Positions 25,574 through 34,602 of a DNA stretch of 64,000 nt are shown one piece after another. A program made the translations under genes and the position numbers. The DNA comes from Pseudomonas fragi. GTDB lineage: Bacteria; Pseudomonadota; Gammaproteobacteria; Pseudomonadales; Pseudomonadaceae. A model generated the notes under the pieces. The model saw only the letters and a program-made list of their open reading frames with translations, ran no database searches and was not told the DNA's origin. Location of the stretch: assembly GCF_002269505.1 (NCBI RefSeq), contig NZ_NQKQ01000023.1, forward strand, positions 19,540-83,539, read 5' to 3'. The stretch's first letter is position 1. Every line of letters starts with the position of its first letter.

Positions 25574-28500
25574 TCAAGCGTCTACCAAACTCCACTGCTT
25601 ACTCAGGCGTTTGTCCGAAATCGGCACCTTGGTCCCCAATTGCTGGCCGAACAACGACACGCGATATTCTTCCAGCCACCAGCGGTACAACTCAAGTTGC
25701 GGATCGCGCTTGCCTTCCTGCGCATGTTTGGTCGCACGCGCCTGGTACTGCGTCCACAAACCACTCAACTCACCACTCCAGACCCGGTCTTTTTGCACCT
25801 GGCCCGGCAGTTTTTCAAGGCGCATTTCTATCGCCTTGAGGTAGCGCGGCAGCTCTTTAAGCCACACAGCCGGGGTTTCACGGACAAAACCCGGGTACAC
25901 CATATGGCTTAACTGCTGCTTGATGTCATTCAAGGCCACCGCCTGAGCCAGATCGATCTTGCCCTTGAAGCGTTTTTGCAGACCATGCCACAGCTTGAGG
26001 ATGTCCAGGGTCAGCCTGGCCAGCTTTTCGGCGTGCTCGGTCCAGGCTCCGCGCTTGCGCTCGGCAAGCGAGGCCAGCCCGGCGCCATCACGGGGCAGTA
26101 CCGCCTCGCCTTCCAGGATGCAGCTGTCCAGGCTGGCCAGCAGAATGTCCTCCACCAGACTCTCGACCCGGCCCAGCTCGCGGTACAAAAGGCCAAGCTC
26201 AGTCAGCCCTGGCAACTTGCCGCGCAGGAATTTCGCCGGCTCCGCCAGTTGCTGCATCAGCAAACGCTGCAATGCACGGCGATGCTGGTACTCGGCCTCG
26301 GCCGGGGTCGAGAAACGACCCTCCTTGACCGTATTGCCCTCTTCCACCAGCGCCGGGTAAACCGTCATCGACAGCCCGGCGATCTTCTGCTGGGTTTTCT
26401 CGGCGACCGGGGCAAACACCTTGGCTTCGACCGGCTGCTGGTTTTTCGCCGTTTGCGGCACGGCCAGTGCTGCCTGGCTGGCCTGGGCAAAGCGTGCCGT
26501 CAGCTCGGCAAGATCACGTCCCTCGCCGAGGAACTTGCCGTCTGCGTCGACCACCTCGATATTCATCTTCAGGTGACTTTCAACCTGCTGGGCCGCTTCT
26601 GCCCACGCCTCATCTCTGACCCTGGCGCCGGTCATGCGCAGCAATTCGCGGCCCAGTGTTTGTGGCAACGAACCTTGAGCAAACTCCATGCGCTGCAAAG
26701 CGGCCTTGACGAAGTCCGGCACCGGCACGAAGTTTTTGCGTAACGCTTTAGGCAGGCTGCGCACCAGAGCGATGCACTTGGCTTCGATCATGCCAGGCAC
26801 CAGCCATTCCAGACGCTCGGGCGGCAACACCGGCAGCAGCGGCGCAGGCACTTTGACTGTCACGCCATCACGGGGATGGTTGGGTTCAAAGTGATAGCTC
26901 AGCTCCAGGGTCAAATCCCCCAAGTGCAGCGTATCGGGGTAATGTTTGGCCGTGATTTCGGTCGCTTCGCGGGCCAGCACGTCTTCTTCGCGCATGATCA
27001 GCAACTGCGGATCTTTCTGGCTGTTGACCCGATACCAGCTGTCAAATGTCGCGGTTTGGTGAATCTCGGCTGGCAGGCGGGCGTCATAAAACGCGTAAAG
27101 GGTTTCTTCATCCGCCAGAATGTCACGGCGCCGAGCCTTGGCCTCAAGCTCGTCGAGTTGTTCCAGCAACTGCGCATTGGCCGTCAGGCACTTGGCCCGC
27201 GACTGAATTTCGCCACGCACCAGGCCTTCGCGGATAAACAGCTCGCGTGCCAGCACCGGGTCAATCGGCCCATAATGCACGGCACGGCGCCCGACTACGA
27301 TCAGACCGAACAGGGTGATCTGCTCATAAGCCACTACCTGGCCGCGCTTCTTCTCCCAATGGGGCTCGAAGTAGTTCTTTTTCACCAGATGCCCGGCCAG
27401 CGGTTCGATCCAGTCCGGCTCGATCTTGGCCACCATCCGCGCATACAGCTTGGTCGTTTCTACCAGTTCGGCAGTCATCAGCCATTGTGGGCGCTTTTTG
27501 CCAAGCCCCGAGGAAGGATGGATCCAGAACCGGCGCTGGCGCGCGCCCAGGTAGTCGCCCTCCTCGGTTTTTTGCCCGATCTGGCTCAGCAAGCCCGACA
27601 ACACCGCCTTGTGCAGTTTCGGGTAGTCGGCCGGTTCCTGATTGACCGTAAGCTGCATATCGCGACAGATCAGGCTCAATTGGCGGTGGGAATCGCGCCA
27701 CTCGCGCAACCGCAGATAGTTGAGGAAGTTCTTGCGGCACCAGTTGCGAAGCGGGCTGGCTGTCAGCGCCTGGCGCTGCTCCTCGAAACCGCGCCAAACG
27801 TTGATCAGACCGGCAAAGTCGGAGTCGACATCCTTCCATTGCGCGTGGGCCTGGTCCGCCGCTTGTTGACGCTCGGGCGGACGTTCACGCGGGTCTTGCA
27901 CCGACATCGCACTGGCGACTATCAATACTTCCTGCAAACTGCCGAGCTTGGCGGCTTCAAGGAGCATGCGGCCCATGCGCGGGTCCACCGGCAAACGCGC
28001 CAGCTGGCGACCCAGCGGCGTAAGCTGGTTCTCGCGGTTAACCGCAGACAACTCTTGCAAGAGGTTGAAACCGTCGGTAATGGCCTTGCCATCTGGCGGT
28101 TCAATAAACGGAAACGCGGTGATTTCACCCAGACGCAGGTGCAGCATCTGCAAGATTACTGCCGCAAGGTTGGTACGCAAAATCTCGGGATCGGTAAACT
28201 CCGGGCGACCGTTAAAGTCTTCTTCGGCATACAGGCGCACGCAGATACCCGGCTCGACCCGGCCACAGCGGCCCTTGCGCTGGTTCGCACTGGCCTGGGA
28301 AATCGCCTCGATCGGCAGGCGCTGGACCTTGGCCCGGTAGCTGTAGCGACTGATGCGCGCAGTGCCGCTGTCGATCACATAACGAATGCCTGGCACAGTC
28401 AACGAGGTTTCCGCCACGTTGGTGGCCAGCACCACACGGCGGCCCGGGTGCGACTGGAAAATCCGCTGCTGCTCGGCAGGCGACAACCGCGCATACAACG

Positions 28501-29485
28501 GCAGGATTTCGGTGTGCTTGAGCTGCGCTTTGCGCAGCATGTCGGCGGCATCGCGGATTTCCCGCTCGCCAGGTAAAAACACCAGCACGTCACCGGGGCT
28601 TTTACGCTCACTGCGCTCGAACGCCGCAATCTCGTCCAGGGTCGCAATAATGGCCTGATCGACGCTCAGGTCTTCCTCGACGTGATTGCCCTCTTCGTCC
28701 TGCTCGGAAGTCAACGGCCTGTACCAGGTCTCGACCGGGAAGGTGCGGCCCGACACTTCGACGATAGGCGCGTCATTGAAGTGTTTGGAAAAACGCTCCA
28801 GATCGATGGTCGCCGACGTGATGATGACTTTCAGGTCGGGGCGACGCGGCAGAAGGATCTTCAGATAACCGAGCAGAAAGTCGATGTTCAGGCTGCGCTC
28901 GTGGGCTTCGTCGACGATGATCGTGTCATAGCGTTCGAGATAGCGGTCGTGCTGGGTTTCGGCCAGCAATATACCGTCGGTCATCAGCTTGATCAGGGTA
29001 TTGGAATCGCTCTGATCCTCAAACCGCACCTGATAGCCGACCAGCGCTCCCAGCGGCGTGCCTAGCTCTTCTGCCACCCGGCTGGCAACACTGCGGGCCG
29101 CGATGCGGCGCGGTTGGGTGTGGCCAATCAGGCCGTGCTGCCCACGGCCGATTTCAAGGCAGATCTTGGGTAACTGGGTGGTTTTGCCCGAACCGGTTTC
29201 ACCGGCCAGGATCAGCACCTGATGCTTGAGCAGCGCGGCCTTGATCTCGTCCCGCTTGGCGGCGATCGGCAGATTTTCGTCATAGCGAACCTGCGGCACA
29301 CTGGCCGCCCGCGCTACCACCTGCGCACACGACGCCTGCACCCGTTCGGCCCAGGCTGCCAGCTTGGCGTCGTCAGGCTTTTTGCGCAGCTCATGCAACT
29401 GCCGGCGCAGCTTATGGCGGTCGGCAATCATGGCTTGATCGAGGTTTTTCAACAGTTGGTCGATAGCAGGCGATTCGTCAGTCAT
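25574..29485 (-). CDS. hrpA: ATP-dependent RNA helicase HrpA
   Basis: A 1,303-residue DEAH/RHA helicase. The N-terminal motor has Walker A GETGSGKT (about residues 90-97), DEAH (IIVDEAHERS), SATID and QRKGRCGRVEPG; it is followed by the HA2/OB region and the large C-terminal DUF3418 domain typical of HrpA (about 600 residues). It unwinds RNA; E. coli HrpA is linked to fimbrial mRNA processing and to ribosome rescue of stalled complexes. The frame begins at 29545 but the second ATG (29485, MTDESPAIDQLLKN) gives the usual start. Single gene, divergent from the EamA gene. The REP pair follows. Confidence 0.95.
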   Translation of the reverse strand: MTDESPAIDQLLKNLDQAMIADRHKLRRQLHELRKKPDDAKLAAWAERVQASCAQVVARAASVPQVRYDENLPIAAKRDEIKAALLKHQVLILAGETGSGKTTQLPKICLEIGRGQHGLIGHTQPRRIAARSVASRVAEELGTPLGALVGYQVRFEDQSDSNTLIKLMTDGILLAETQHDRYLERYDTIIVDEAHERSLNIDFLLGYLKILLPRRPDLKVIITSATIDLERFSKHFNDAPIVEVSGRTFPVETWYRPLTSEQDEEGNHVEEDLSVDQAIIATLDEIAAFERSERKSPGDVLVFLPGEREIRDAADMLRKAQLKHTEILPLYARLSPAEQQRIFQSHPGRRVVLATNVAETSLTVPGIRYVIDSGTARISRYSYRAKVQRLPIEAISQASANQRKGRCGRVEPGICVRLYAEEDFNGRPEFTDPEILRTNLAAVILQMLHLRLGEITAFPFIEPPDGKAITDGFNLLQELSAVNRENQLTPLGRQLARLPVDPRMGRMLLEAAKLGSLQEVLIVASAMSVQDPRERPPERQQAADQAHAQWKDVDSDFAGLINVWRGFEEQRQALTASPLRNWCRKNFLNYLRLREWRDSHRQLSLICRDMQLTVNQEPADYPKLHKAVLSGLLSQIGQKTEEGDYLGARQRRFWIHPSSGLGKKRPQWLMTAELVETTKLYARMVAKIEPDWIEPLAGHLVKKNYFEPHWEKKRGQVVAYEQITLFGLIVVGRRAVHYGPIDPVLARELFIREGLVRGEIQSRAKCLTANAQLLEQLDELEAKARRRDILADEETLYAFYDARLPAEIHQTATFDSWYRVNSQKDPQLLIMREEDVLAREATEITAKHYPDTLHLGDLTLELSYHFEPNHPRDGVTVKVPAPLLPVLPPERLEWLVPGMIEAKCIALVRSLPKALRKNFVPVPDFVKAALQRMEFAQGSLPQTLGRELLRMTGARVRDEAWAEAAQQVESHLKMNIEVVDADGKFLGEGRDLAELTARFAQASQAALAVPQTAKNQQPVEAKVFAPVAEKTQQKIAGLSMTVYPALVEEGNTVKEGRFSTPAEAEYQHRRALQRLLMQQLAEPAKFLRGKLPGLTELGLLYRELGRVESLVEDILLASLDSCILEGEAVLPRDGAGLASLAERKRGAWTEHAEKLARLTLDILKLWHGLQKRFKGKIDLAQAVALNDIKQQLSHMVYPGFVRETPAVWLKELPRYLKAIEMRLEKLPGQVQKDRVWSGELSGLWTQYQARATKHAQEGKRDPQLELYRWWLEEYRVSLFGQQLGTKVPISDKRLSKQWSLVDA

Positions 29486-29628
29486 CAGGTGCGCAGAATT
29501 CTTCGTAAATGCAGGGGGCGGATTGTCGCAGATTTGGGCGCTCATGCACGAATCTGTAGGAATTTGCGCGTTGTCTTGTCCGCTGCATCCCCTACACTGC
29601 CCGCCTTGAAACTTGTAAGGAAAATCCC

Positions 29629-30519
29629 GTGAGACTTGTCGATTTGCTGCGCATGCTGTCGCTGGCAGGCATTTGGGGCGCCAGCTTTCTGTTTATGCGG
29701 ATCATTGCACCGGTACTTGGGACCATTCCGACGGCTTTTTTTCGGGTTTCCATCGCCGCCACCGGCCTGGTGGTGATATTGACGTTGATGCGCGTGCGCT
29801 GGGATTTCGGCGGCAAACTCAAGGTGATACTGATTCTGGGGGTTATCAACTCAGGGGTTCCGGCCACGCTGTATTCGGTAGCGGCCCAGGTGTTGCCTGC
29901 CGGCTACTCATCGATCTTCAACGCCACCACGCCGTTGATGGGCGTGTTGATCGGCGGTCTGTTTTTCAGTGAAAAACTGACCCTGACCAAAATGGCCGGG
30001 GTGTTTCTCGGGCTGCTCGGTGTAGGCATTTTGACCCGAGCCGGGCCGGTCGCTTTCAATCTGGACTTGCTGATGGGTGCCCTCGCCTGTTTGCTGGCCA
30101 CCACCTTTTATGGCTTTGCAGGCTTTTTGGCGCGCCGTTGGCTGGATCAGCAAGGCGGTCTCGACCCTCGTCTTTCGGCGCTGGGGAGCATGTTCGGGGC
30201 CACTTTGTTCCTGTTGCCGCTGTTCGGGCTGAGCGTGATCAATCAGCCACCGGCCAACTGGGGCGGGATGAGTGTCTGGCTGTCGTTGCTGGGTCTGGGG
30301 CTGGTGTGTACGGCGTTTGCCTACATCCTGTATTTCCGTTTGCTGACCAGCATTGGCCCGGTCAAATCCATGACCGTGACCTTTATGATCCCACCGTTTG
30401 GCGTGCTGTGGGGTGCGTTGTTTCTGGGCGAACCGCTGTCGATGGCGCACCTGTACGGCGGTCTGCTGATTGCCGTTGCGTTGTGGCTGGTGCTTAAGCC
30501 CGGGGCGGTAGCCAAATAA
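29629..30519 (+). CDS. EamA/DMT-family transporter
   Basis: A 296-residue inner-membrane permease with ten helices. The two EamA halves begin near LAGIWGASFLFMRIIAPVLG (residues 11-30) and LLMGALACLLATTFYGFAGF (about 147-166), and the highly conserved SIGPVKSMTVTFMIPPFGV lies in the eighth to ninth helix. Substrate not determined. GTG start at 29629 with AAGGAAA upstream. It is divergent from hrpA across about 140 bases and precedes the GNAT gene by 105 bases in the same direction. Confidence 0.9.
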   Translation: MRLVDLLRMLSLAGIWGASFLFMRIIAPVLGTIPTAFFRVSIAATGLVVILTLMRVRWDFGGKLKVILILGVINSGVPATLYSVAAQVLPAGYSSIFNATTPLMGVLIGGLFFSEKLTLTKMAGVFLGLLGVGILTRAGPVAFNLDLLMGALACLLATTFYGFAGFLARRWLDQQGGLDPRLSALGSMFGATLFLLPLFGLSVINQPPANWGGMSVWLSLLGLGLVCTAFAYILYFRLLTSIGPVKSMTVTFMIPPFGVLWGALFLGEPLSMAHLYGGLLIAVALWLVLKPGAVAK

Positions 30520-30595
30520 CGGTTCCCACAACCCGCGCACGACATTAAATGCAACGACTCAACAGATTAAAAACACGCCAGAGTCGAGTAAAACA

Positions 30596-30612
30596 GTGGG
30601 CTTCATGCCCAC
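30596..30612. repeat. Short perfect hairpin before the GNAT gene
   Basis: Stem GTGGGC, loop TTCAT, stem GCCCAC. It sits 13 bases before the ATG at 30625, where a ribosome binding site would normally be; no Shine-Dalgarno sequence is visible. Confidence 0.5.
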
Positions 30613-30624
30613 TTAGTCAACGCC

Positions 30625-31131
30625 ATGCCAAAACCCAGAACCGGGCTCAAACACCAACTGCTGAAATCTCGTGCCAGAGCATCTGCCAGCTCAGTATTGG
30701 CCAATGCGCTGCCAACCCCGGTAGCGTTCAAGTCCATTGATAGCCAAGCCCTTGAAGCACTGAATGACTGGGGAGATGACGTTCATTCTTTATGGGAAGA
30801 GGTGCCCATCTGGAAGGCCAAAGAGCCTTGGTCATTTGACGTATCGATCTGGTGCGGCCCGCAGCTCTGTGGGCTGTGTTTCGCCAATCCGAACCAGAGC
30901 CGCTTGCGTACCAGAATTGTCAGGCTCGAAGGCAAACCTGACAGCCGGCACCCTTTGAAAAACCGCATAGCCGCCCTTGCCATGTTTGCAGTCGAACAAT
31001 ACGCACGCCAGGTGGGGAGCCAGTGGCTGGAAATTCAAGAGCCGGCTCCGGGAGCCATGAAGGTCTACCAGGAACTCGGGTTTCAATTTGATGCATTTGG
31101 CCGCCTTGTTATCGCTTTAAAGAAGAGCTAG
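30625..31131 (+). CDS. GNAT-family N-acetyltransferase
   Basis: A 168-residue protein. The N-terminal ~35 residues (basic, Ala/Ser-rich) are unusual; the rest shows GNAT-fold features: an acceptor-side start around VHSLWEEVPIW, the central strand GLCFANPNQS, the CoA region with RHPLKNRIAALAMFAVEQYARQ (about 110-135), and a family-typical PGAMKVYQELGFQ near the end. It would transfer an acetyl group from acetyl-CoA; the acceptor is unknown. Similar proteins are widespread in Pseudomonas. ATG 30625 lacks a clear ribosome binding site and is preceded by a hairpin. A small ORF follows 42 bases downstream. Confidence 0.75.
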   Translation: MPKPRTGLKHQLLKSRARASASSVLANALPTPVAFKSIDSQALEALNDWGDDVHSLWEEVPIWKAKEPWSFDVSIWCGPQLCGLCFANPNQSRLRTRIVRLEGKPDSRHPLKNRIAALAMFAVEQYARQVGSQWLEIQEPAPGAMKVYQELGFQFDAFGRLVIALKKS

Positions 31132-31173
31132 CATCGGTTTCAGTGCTCAATTAACAACCAAAACGGTGGCAAA

Positions 31174-31335
31174 ATGCCGATTGTGATCACCACACCTGCC
31201 CCCTCCAGCGCCAAGCCCAACAGCGAAAGCAAACGTCTGTGCTCGCCTGTTTCGGCCTCTCAGCAACGCTTTTTGAGCGTTGCACTCAATGGCAGTAAAG
31301 CCGTTGAACCTGCCGGTGTTTTAGCGGGTAACTGA
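31174..31335 (+). CDS. Small hypothetical protein (53 aa)
   Basis: A 53-codon frame starting ATG 31174 (MPIVITTPAPSSAKP...) with a GGTGG ribosome binding site about five bases upstream and ending TGA 31335. It is Ser/Pro/Ala-rich, has no membrane segment and one cysteine. It follows the GNAT gene closely and ends directly before a bidirectional terminator, which fits a genuine second cistron. I do not recognise a family; it is too short to prove coding. It could be a small partner or leader-type peptide, or non-coding. Confidence 0.45.
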   Translation: MPIVITTPAPSSAKPNSESKRLCSPVSASQQRFLSVALNGSKAVEPAGVLAGN

Positions 31336-31353
31336 TAAAAAAATTCAAAAAAA

Positions 31354-31380
31354 AACCGCTCTCGACAGAGCGGTTTTTTG
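31354..31380. terminator. Bidirectional intrinsic terminator
   Basis: Stem AACCGCTCT, loop CGAC, stem AGAGCGGTT, with A residues before and six T residues after. It ends the GNAT/small-ORF unit from the left and the LpxO-like gene from the right. Confidence 0.9.
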
Positions 31381-31392
31381 TGTCTGTTGCAA

Positions 31393-32331
31393 TCAGCCGA
31401 ACAACCAGCGCCACAGCACTATTAGCACCAGCACCGCCAATATCGGCCGGGCAATACGGTACAGTTTGGGATTGCGACGTTTCCATTGCTTGACCACGCC
31501 ACTGAAGCGGTCGCTGAAGCTTTTGCTCCAGGCATAGGCCTTGTTGATCCCGCCAACGCGTTCGTCGTCCAGGTTCTGCGGCGCAGTGGCCTTGCCCAGT
31601 TGCGCGCTGACCCAGCGATTGATCCGGGTCATCAACGGGCTGGTCAGTGGCCGCTCGATATCGCAGAACAGGATCACGCGGGTGATGTCGGTTTCGTTTT
31701 TGACCCAGTGGACGTAAGTCTCGTCGAACATCACGTCTTCACCATCACGCCAGGCGTATTCCTCGCCATCGACGAAGATGCGACAAGCATCGGAGTTGGG
31801 GGTAGACAGGCCGAGGTGGTAACGCAGGGAACCGGCAAACGGGTCGCGGTGCGGGTTGAGGTGGCTACCGCCAGGCAACAGGGCAAACATCGCACCCTTG
31901 ACGTTGGGGATGCTGTTGACCAGCTCTACGGTCTTGGGGCATAGCAATTCGGCCGATGGCAGCGCCTTGTCGTACCACTTGAGGTAAAAACGCTTCCAGC
32001 CTTTTTTGAAGAACGAACCAAAACCTGCGTCGTTATTCTTTTCTGCGGCGCGAATATAGCCCTCGTCGAACAAGTGCATGGCTTCTTCGCGGATCACCTG
32101 CCAGTTGTCCTTGAGCACATCCAGCTCGGGGAACTTGCTGCGGTCCAGGTACGGCTTGGACGGCACACCGGAAAACAGGTACATCAAGGCGTTGTAGGGC
32201 GCAAAGAACGCAGAGTGGTTGACGAACTGGCGCAACACCGGCAACCGCGCCTTGCCACGCAAGTGCACGTAAAGGATGCTGCCGACAAACAGCAGTATGA
32301 GCCCTGCCTTGATGGCGAAGGATAAGGTCAT
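31393..32331 (-). CDS. lpxO: LpxO-like aspartyl/asparaginyl beta-hydroxylase family protein
   Basis: A 312-residue protein with an N-terminal membrane anchor (AIKAGLILLFVGSILYVHL, about 6-24), a Fe(II)/2-oxoglutarate dioxygenase core with the HRD motif (H161, D163 in NPHRDPFAGS) and the distal H208 (YVHWV), and a C-terminal membrane segment (ARPILAVLVLIVLWRW). LpxO hydroxylates the 2-position of secondary acyl chains of lipid A, at the inner membrane. The domain and two membrane anchors fit LpxO rather than soluble hydroxylases. ATG 32331. Its stop is just before the shared terminator. Symbol is by family; no lipid A data here. Confidence 0.85.
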   Translation of the reverse strand: MTLSFAIKAGLILLFVGSILYVHLRGKARLPVLRQFVNHSAFFAPYNALMYLFSGVPSKPYLDRSKFPELDVLKDNWQVIREEAMHLFDEGYIRAAEKNNDAGFGSFFKKGWKRFYLKWYDKALPSAELLCPKTVELVNSIPNVKGAMFALLPGGSHLNPHRDPFAGSLRYHLGLSTPNSDACRIFVDGEEYAWRDGEDVMFDETYVHWVKNETDITRVILFCDIERPLTSPLMTRINRWVSAQLGKATAPQNLDDERVGGINKAYAWSKSFSDRFSGVVKQWKRRNPKLYRIARPILAVLVLIVLWRWLFG

Positions 32332-32554
32332 GCAACAACTCCTCGAAAATACCGTGCGGCACCAATAGCCCGACGTGGCAGCCAGCCATGATAAACACTA
32401 CCGGCGCAGGACAAAACCCGCGTGTCTAAACAATCAGTATTAAGTCGTACGTAACAACAGGCTGATTATGCAGAAACAAGGGCATTAGCCGCTTGATTTG
32501 AGTCAGTTGCACAGATTCGACGAGAGCCGGCGCACCAGCTCCCGCCCCACCCTG

Positions 32555-33529
32555 TTACTGGTGCAGTTCCTGCTCGCTGAACAGGTCGCTGAACAGGAAG
32601 CTCGACAGGTAACGCTCACCCGAATCAGGGAGGATCACGACGATGGTCTTGCCCTGCATTTCCGGGGTTTCTGCCAGGCGCACGGCCACGGCCATCGCAG
32701 CCCCGCAGGAGATCCCGCACAAGATGCCTTCTTCCTGCATCAGGCGCAGGGCCATGGCTTTGGATTCGTCATCGCTGACCAGTTCAACCTTGTCGACAAT
32801 CGACAGATCAAGGTTTTTCGGTACGAAACCGGCGCCGATACCCTGGATCTTGTGCGGTGATGGCTTGATTTCTTCGCCTGCCAAGGCCTGGGTGATTACT
32901 GGCGAAGTGATGGGCTCGACGGCCACCGACAGGATCGGCTTGCCCTGGGTGTGCTTGATATAACGCGAAACCCCGGTAATCGTACCGCCGGTGCCGACGC
33001 CAGAAACCAGTACGTCAACGCCACCATCGGTGTCGTTCCAGATTTCCGGGCCGGTGGTTTTTTCGTGGATCGCGGGGTTGGCCGGGTTCTCAAACTGCTG
33101 CGGCATGAAATACTTGGCCGGGTCACTGGCCTGAATTTCTGCGGCCTTGTCTATCGCACCCTTCATGCCCTTGGCCGGCTCGGTGAGAACCAGTTCGGCG
33201 CCCAGCGCCTTGAGTACCTTGCGACGCTCGATGCTCATCGATGAGGGCATGGTCAGCATCAATTTGTATCCGCGCGCTGCTGCGACAAAAGCCAGGCCGA
33301 TCCCCGTGTTCCCCGACGTGGGTTCGATAATGGTCATGCCCGGCTTGAGCACGCCGCGGCTTTCGGCATCCCAGATCATGTTGGCGCCAATCCGGCATTT
33401 AACCGAATAACCGGGGTTACGGCCCTCGATCTTGGCCAGGATGGTCACGCCACGCGGCGCAATGCTGTTGATCTGGACTAAAGGCGTATTGCCGATGGAT
33501 TGGGCGTTGTCTGCATAAATGCGGCTCAT
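32555..33529 (-). CDS. cysK: Cysteine synthase A
   Basis: A 324-residue PLP enzyme. The PLP lysine is K44 (YSVKCRIGA), the asparagine loop TSGNTG is at 71-76, and the phosphate-binding GTGGT is at 179-183 (SGVGTGGTITG). It makes L-cysteine from O-acetylserine and sulfide. The frame extends to 33565, but ATG 33529 with an AAGGA site upstream matches the family. Upstream are two inverted repeats in the leader (TTGGGA-AGA-TCCCAA at 33551-33565 and an 11-base arm pair at 33570-33610). Divergent from the MoxR gene. Confidence 0.95.
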   Translation of the reverse strand: MSRIYADNAQSIGNTPLVQINSIAPRGVTILAKIEGRNPGYSVKCRIGANMIWDAESRGVLKPGMTIIEPTSGNTGIGLAFVAAARGYKLMLTMPSSMSIERRKVLKALGAELVLTEPAKGMKGAIDKAAEIQASDPAKYFMPQQFENPANPAIHEKTTGPEIWNDTDGGVDVLVSGVGTGGTITGVSRYIKHTQGKPILSVAVEPITSPVITQALAGEEIKPSPHKIQGIGAGFVPKNLDLSIVDKVELVSDDESKAMALRLMQEEGILCGISCGAAMAVAVRLAETPEMQGKTIVVILPDSGERYLSSFLFSDLFSEQELHQ

Positions 33530-33550
33530 GGCGGGGTCCTTGTGCACCTT

Positions 33551-33610
33551 TTGGGAAGATCCCAAGGGTAGGCCTCACGCTGACATGCGTCCAGTCATGG
33601 CGTGACGCCT
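33551..33610. promoter_or_regulatory. Inverted repeats in the cysK leader
   Basis: A perfect TTGGGA-AGA-TCCCAA hairpin (33551-33565) and the pair AGGCCTCACGC (33570-33580) / GCGTGACGCCT (33600-33610), with one mismatch. They lie within 80 bases upstream of cysK, so they may form mRNA structure or operator sites. No known sulfur riboswitch pattern was recognised. Confidence 0.4.
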
Positions 33611-33735
33611 CATTCAGGGACTGAATGGCGCGTCTGCGTTCACCTCGGGCGGGCAGCGCGTTATAGTCGGACATACTTTTCAGTTCTCCCGCCCTGCCCT
33701 TTGCAGGGCCCGGGTCATGGTTTGAGGAATTGCAG

Positions 33736-34581
33736 ATGAAGTTTGAAGGCACACGCGCCTATGTGGCCACCGATGACCTGAAGCTGGCGGTCAACGCGGC
33801 CATTACCCTGGAGCGTCCGTTGCTGGTCAAGGGCGAGCCCGGCACCGGCAAAACCATGCTTGCCGAGCAACTGGCCGAGTCCTTTGGCTGCAAGCTGATC
33901 ACCTGGCACATCAAGTCCACCACCAAGGCCCACCAGGGCCTCTACGAGTACGACGCGGTGAGCCGCCTGCGTGACTCGCAACTGGGTGTCGACAAGGTTC
34001 ACGATGTGCGCAACTACCTTAAAAAGGGCAAGTTGTGGGAAGCCTTCGAGGCCGAAGAACGCGTCATCCTGCTGATCGACGAAATCGACAAGGCAGACAT
34101 CGAGTTCCCCAATGACTTGCTGCAAGAACTCGACAAGATGGAGTTCTACGTTTACGAGACCGATGAGACGATCAAGGCTAAGGTGCGTCCGATCATCATC
34201 ATTACCTCCAATAACGAGAAAGAGCTGCCGGACGCCTTCCTGCGCCGCTGTTTCTTCCACTACATCAGCTTCCCGGACCGCACCACGCTGCAGAAAATCG
34301 TCGATGTGCACTTCCCCGACATCAAGAAAGAGCTTGTCAGCGAGGCGCTGGACGTGTTTTTCGACGTACGCAAGGTTCCGGGCCTGAAGAAAAAGCCCTC
34401 GACTTCCGAGCTGGTGGACTGGCTCAAGCTGCTGATGGCCGACAATATCGGCGAAGCGGTTTTACGCGAACGCGACCCCACTAAGGCCATACCGCCGCTA
34501 GCGGGTGCCCTGGTGAAAAACGAGCAAGACGTGCAATTGCTTGAACGCCTGGCGTTTATGAGCCGTCGTCCCAATCGCTGA
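33736..34581 (+). CDS. MoxR-family AAA+ ATPase
   Basis: A 281-residue AAA+ protein. Walker A is GEPGTGKT (33-40) and Walker B is LLIDEIDK (112-119); the sensor region ITSNNEKELPDAFLRRCFFH with arginine finger follows. MoxR ATPases act as chaperones with VWA-domain partners to assemble or insert metal cofactors in protein complexes. ATG 33736 has GAGGA upstream; a TTG two codons before has no merit. The VWA gene follows after 21 bases in the same direction, so a two-gene operon is likely. The client is unknown; upstream cysK is divergent. Confidence 0.92.
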   Translation: MKFEGTRAYVATDDLKLAVNAAITLERPLLVKGEPGTGKTMLAEQLAESFGCKLITWHIKSTTKAHQGLYEYDAVSRLRDSQLGVDKVHDVRNYLKKGKLWEAFEAEERVILLIDEIDKADIEFPNDLLQELDKMEFYVYETDETIKAKVRPIIIITSNNEKELPDAFLRRCFFHYISFPDRTTLQKIVDVHFPDIKKELVSEALDVFFDVRKVPGLKKKPSTSELVDWLKLLMADNIGEAVLRERDPTKAIPPLAGALVKNEQDVQLLERLAFMSRRPNR

Positions 34582-34602
34582 TTTTTCCGGAAGGCGATAA
34601 GC

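Noticed and set aside
30500..31400. Genomic island or tRNA-linked insertion around the GNAT gene
   Set aside because: No tRNA, integrase or direct repeat is present.
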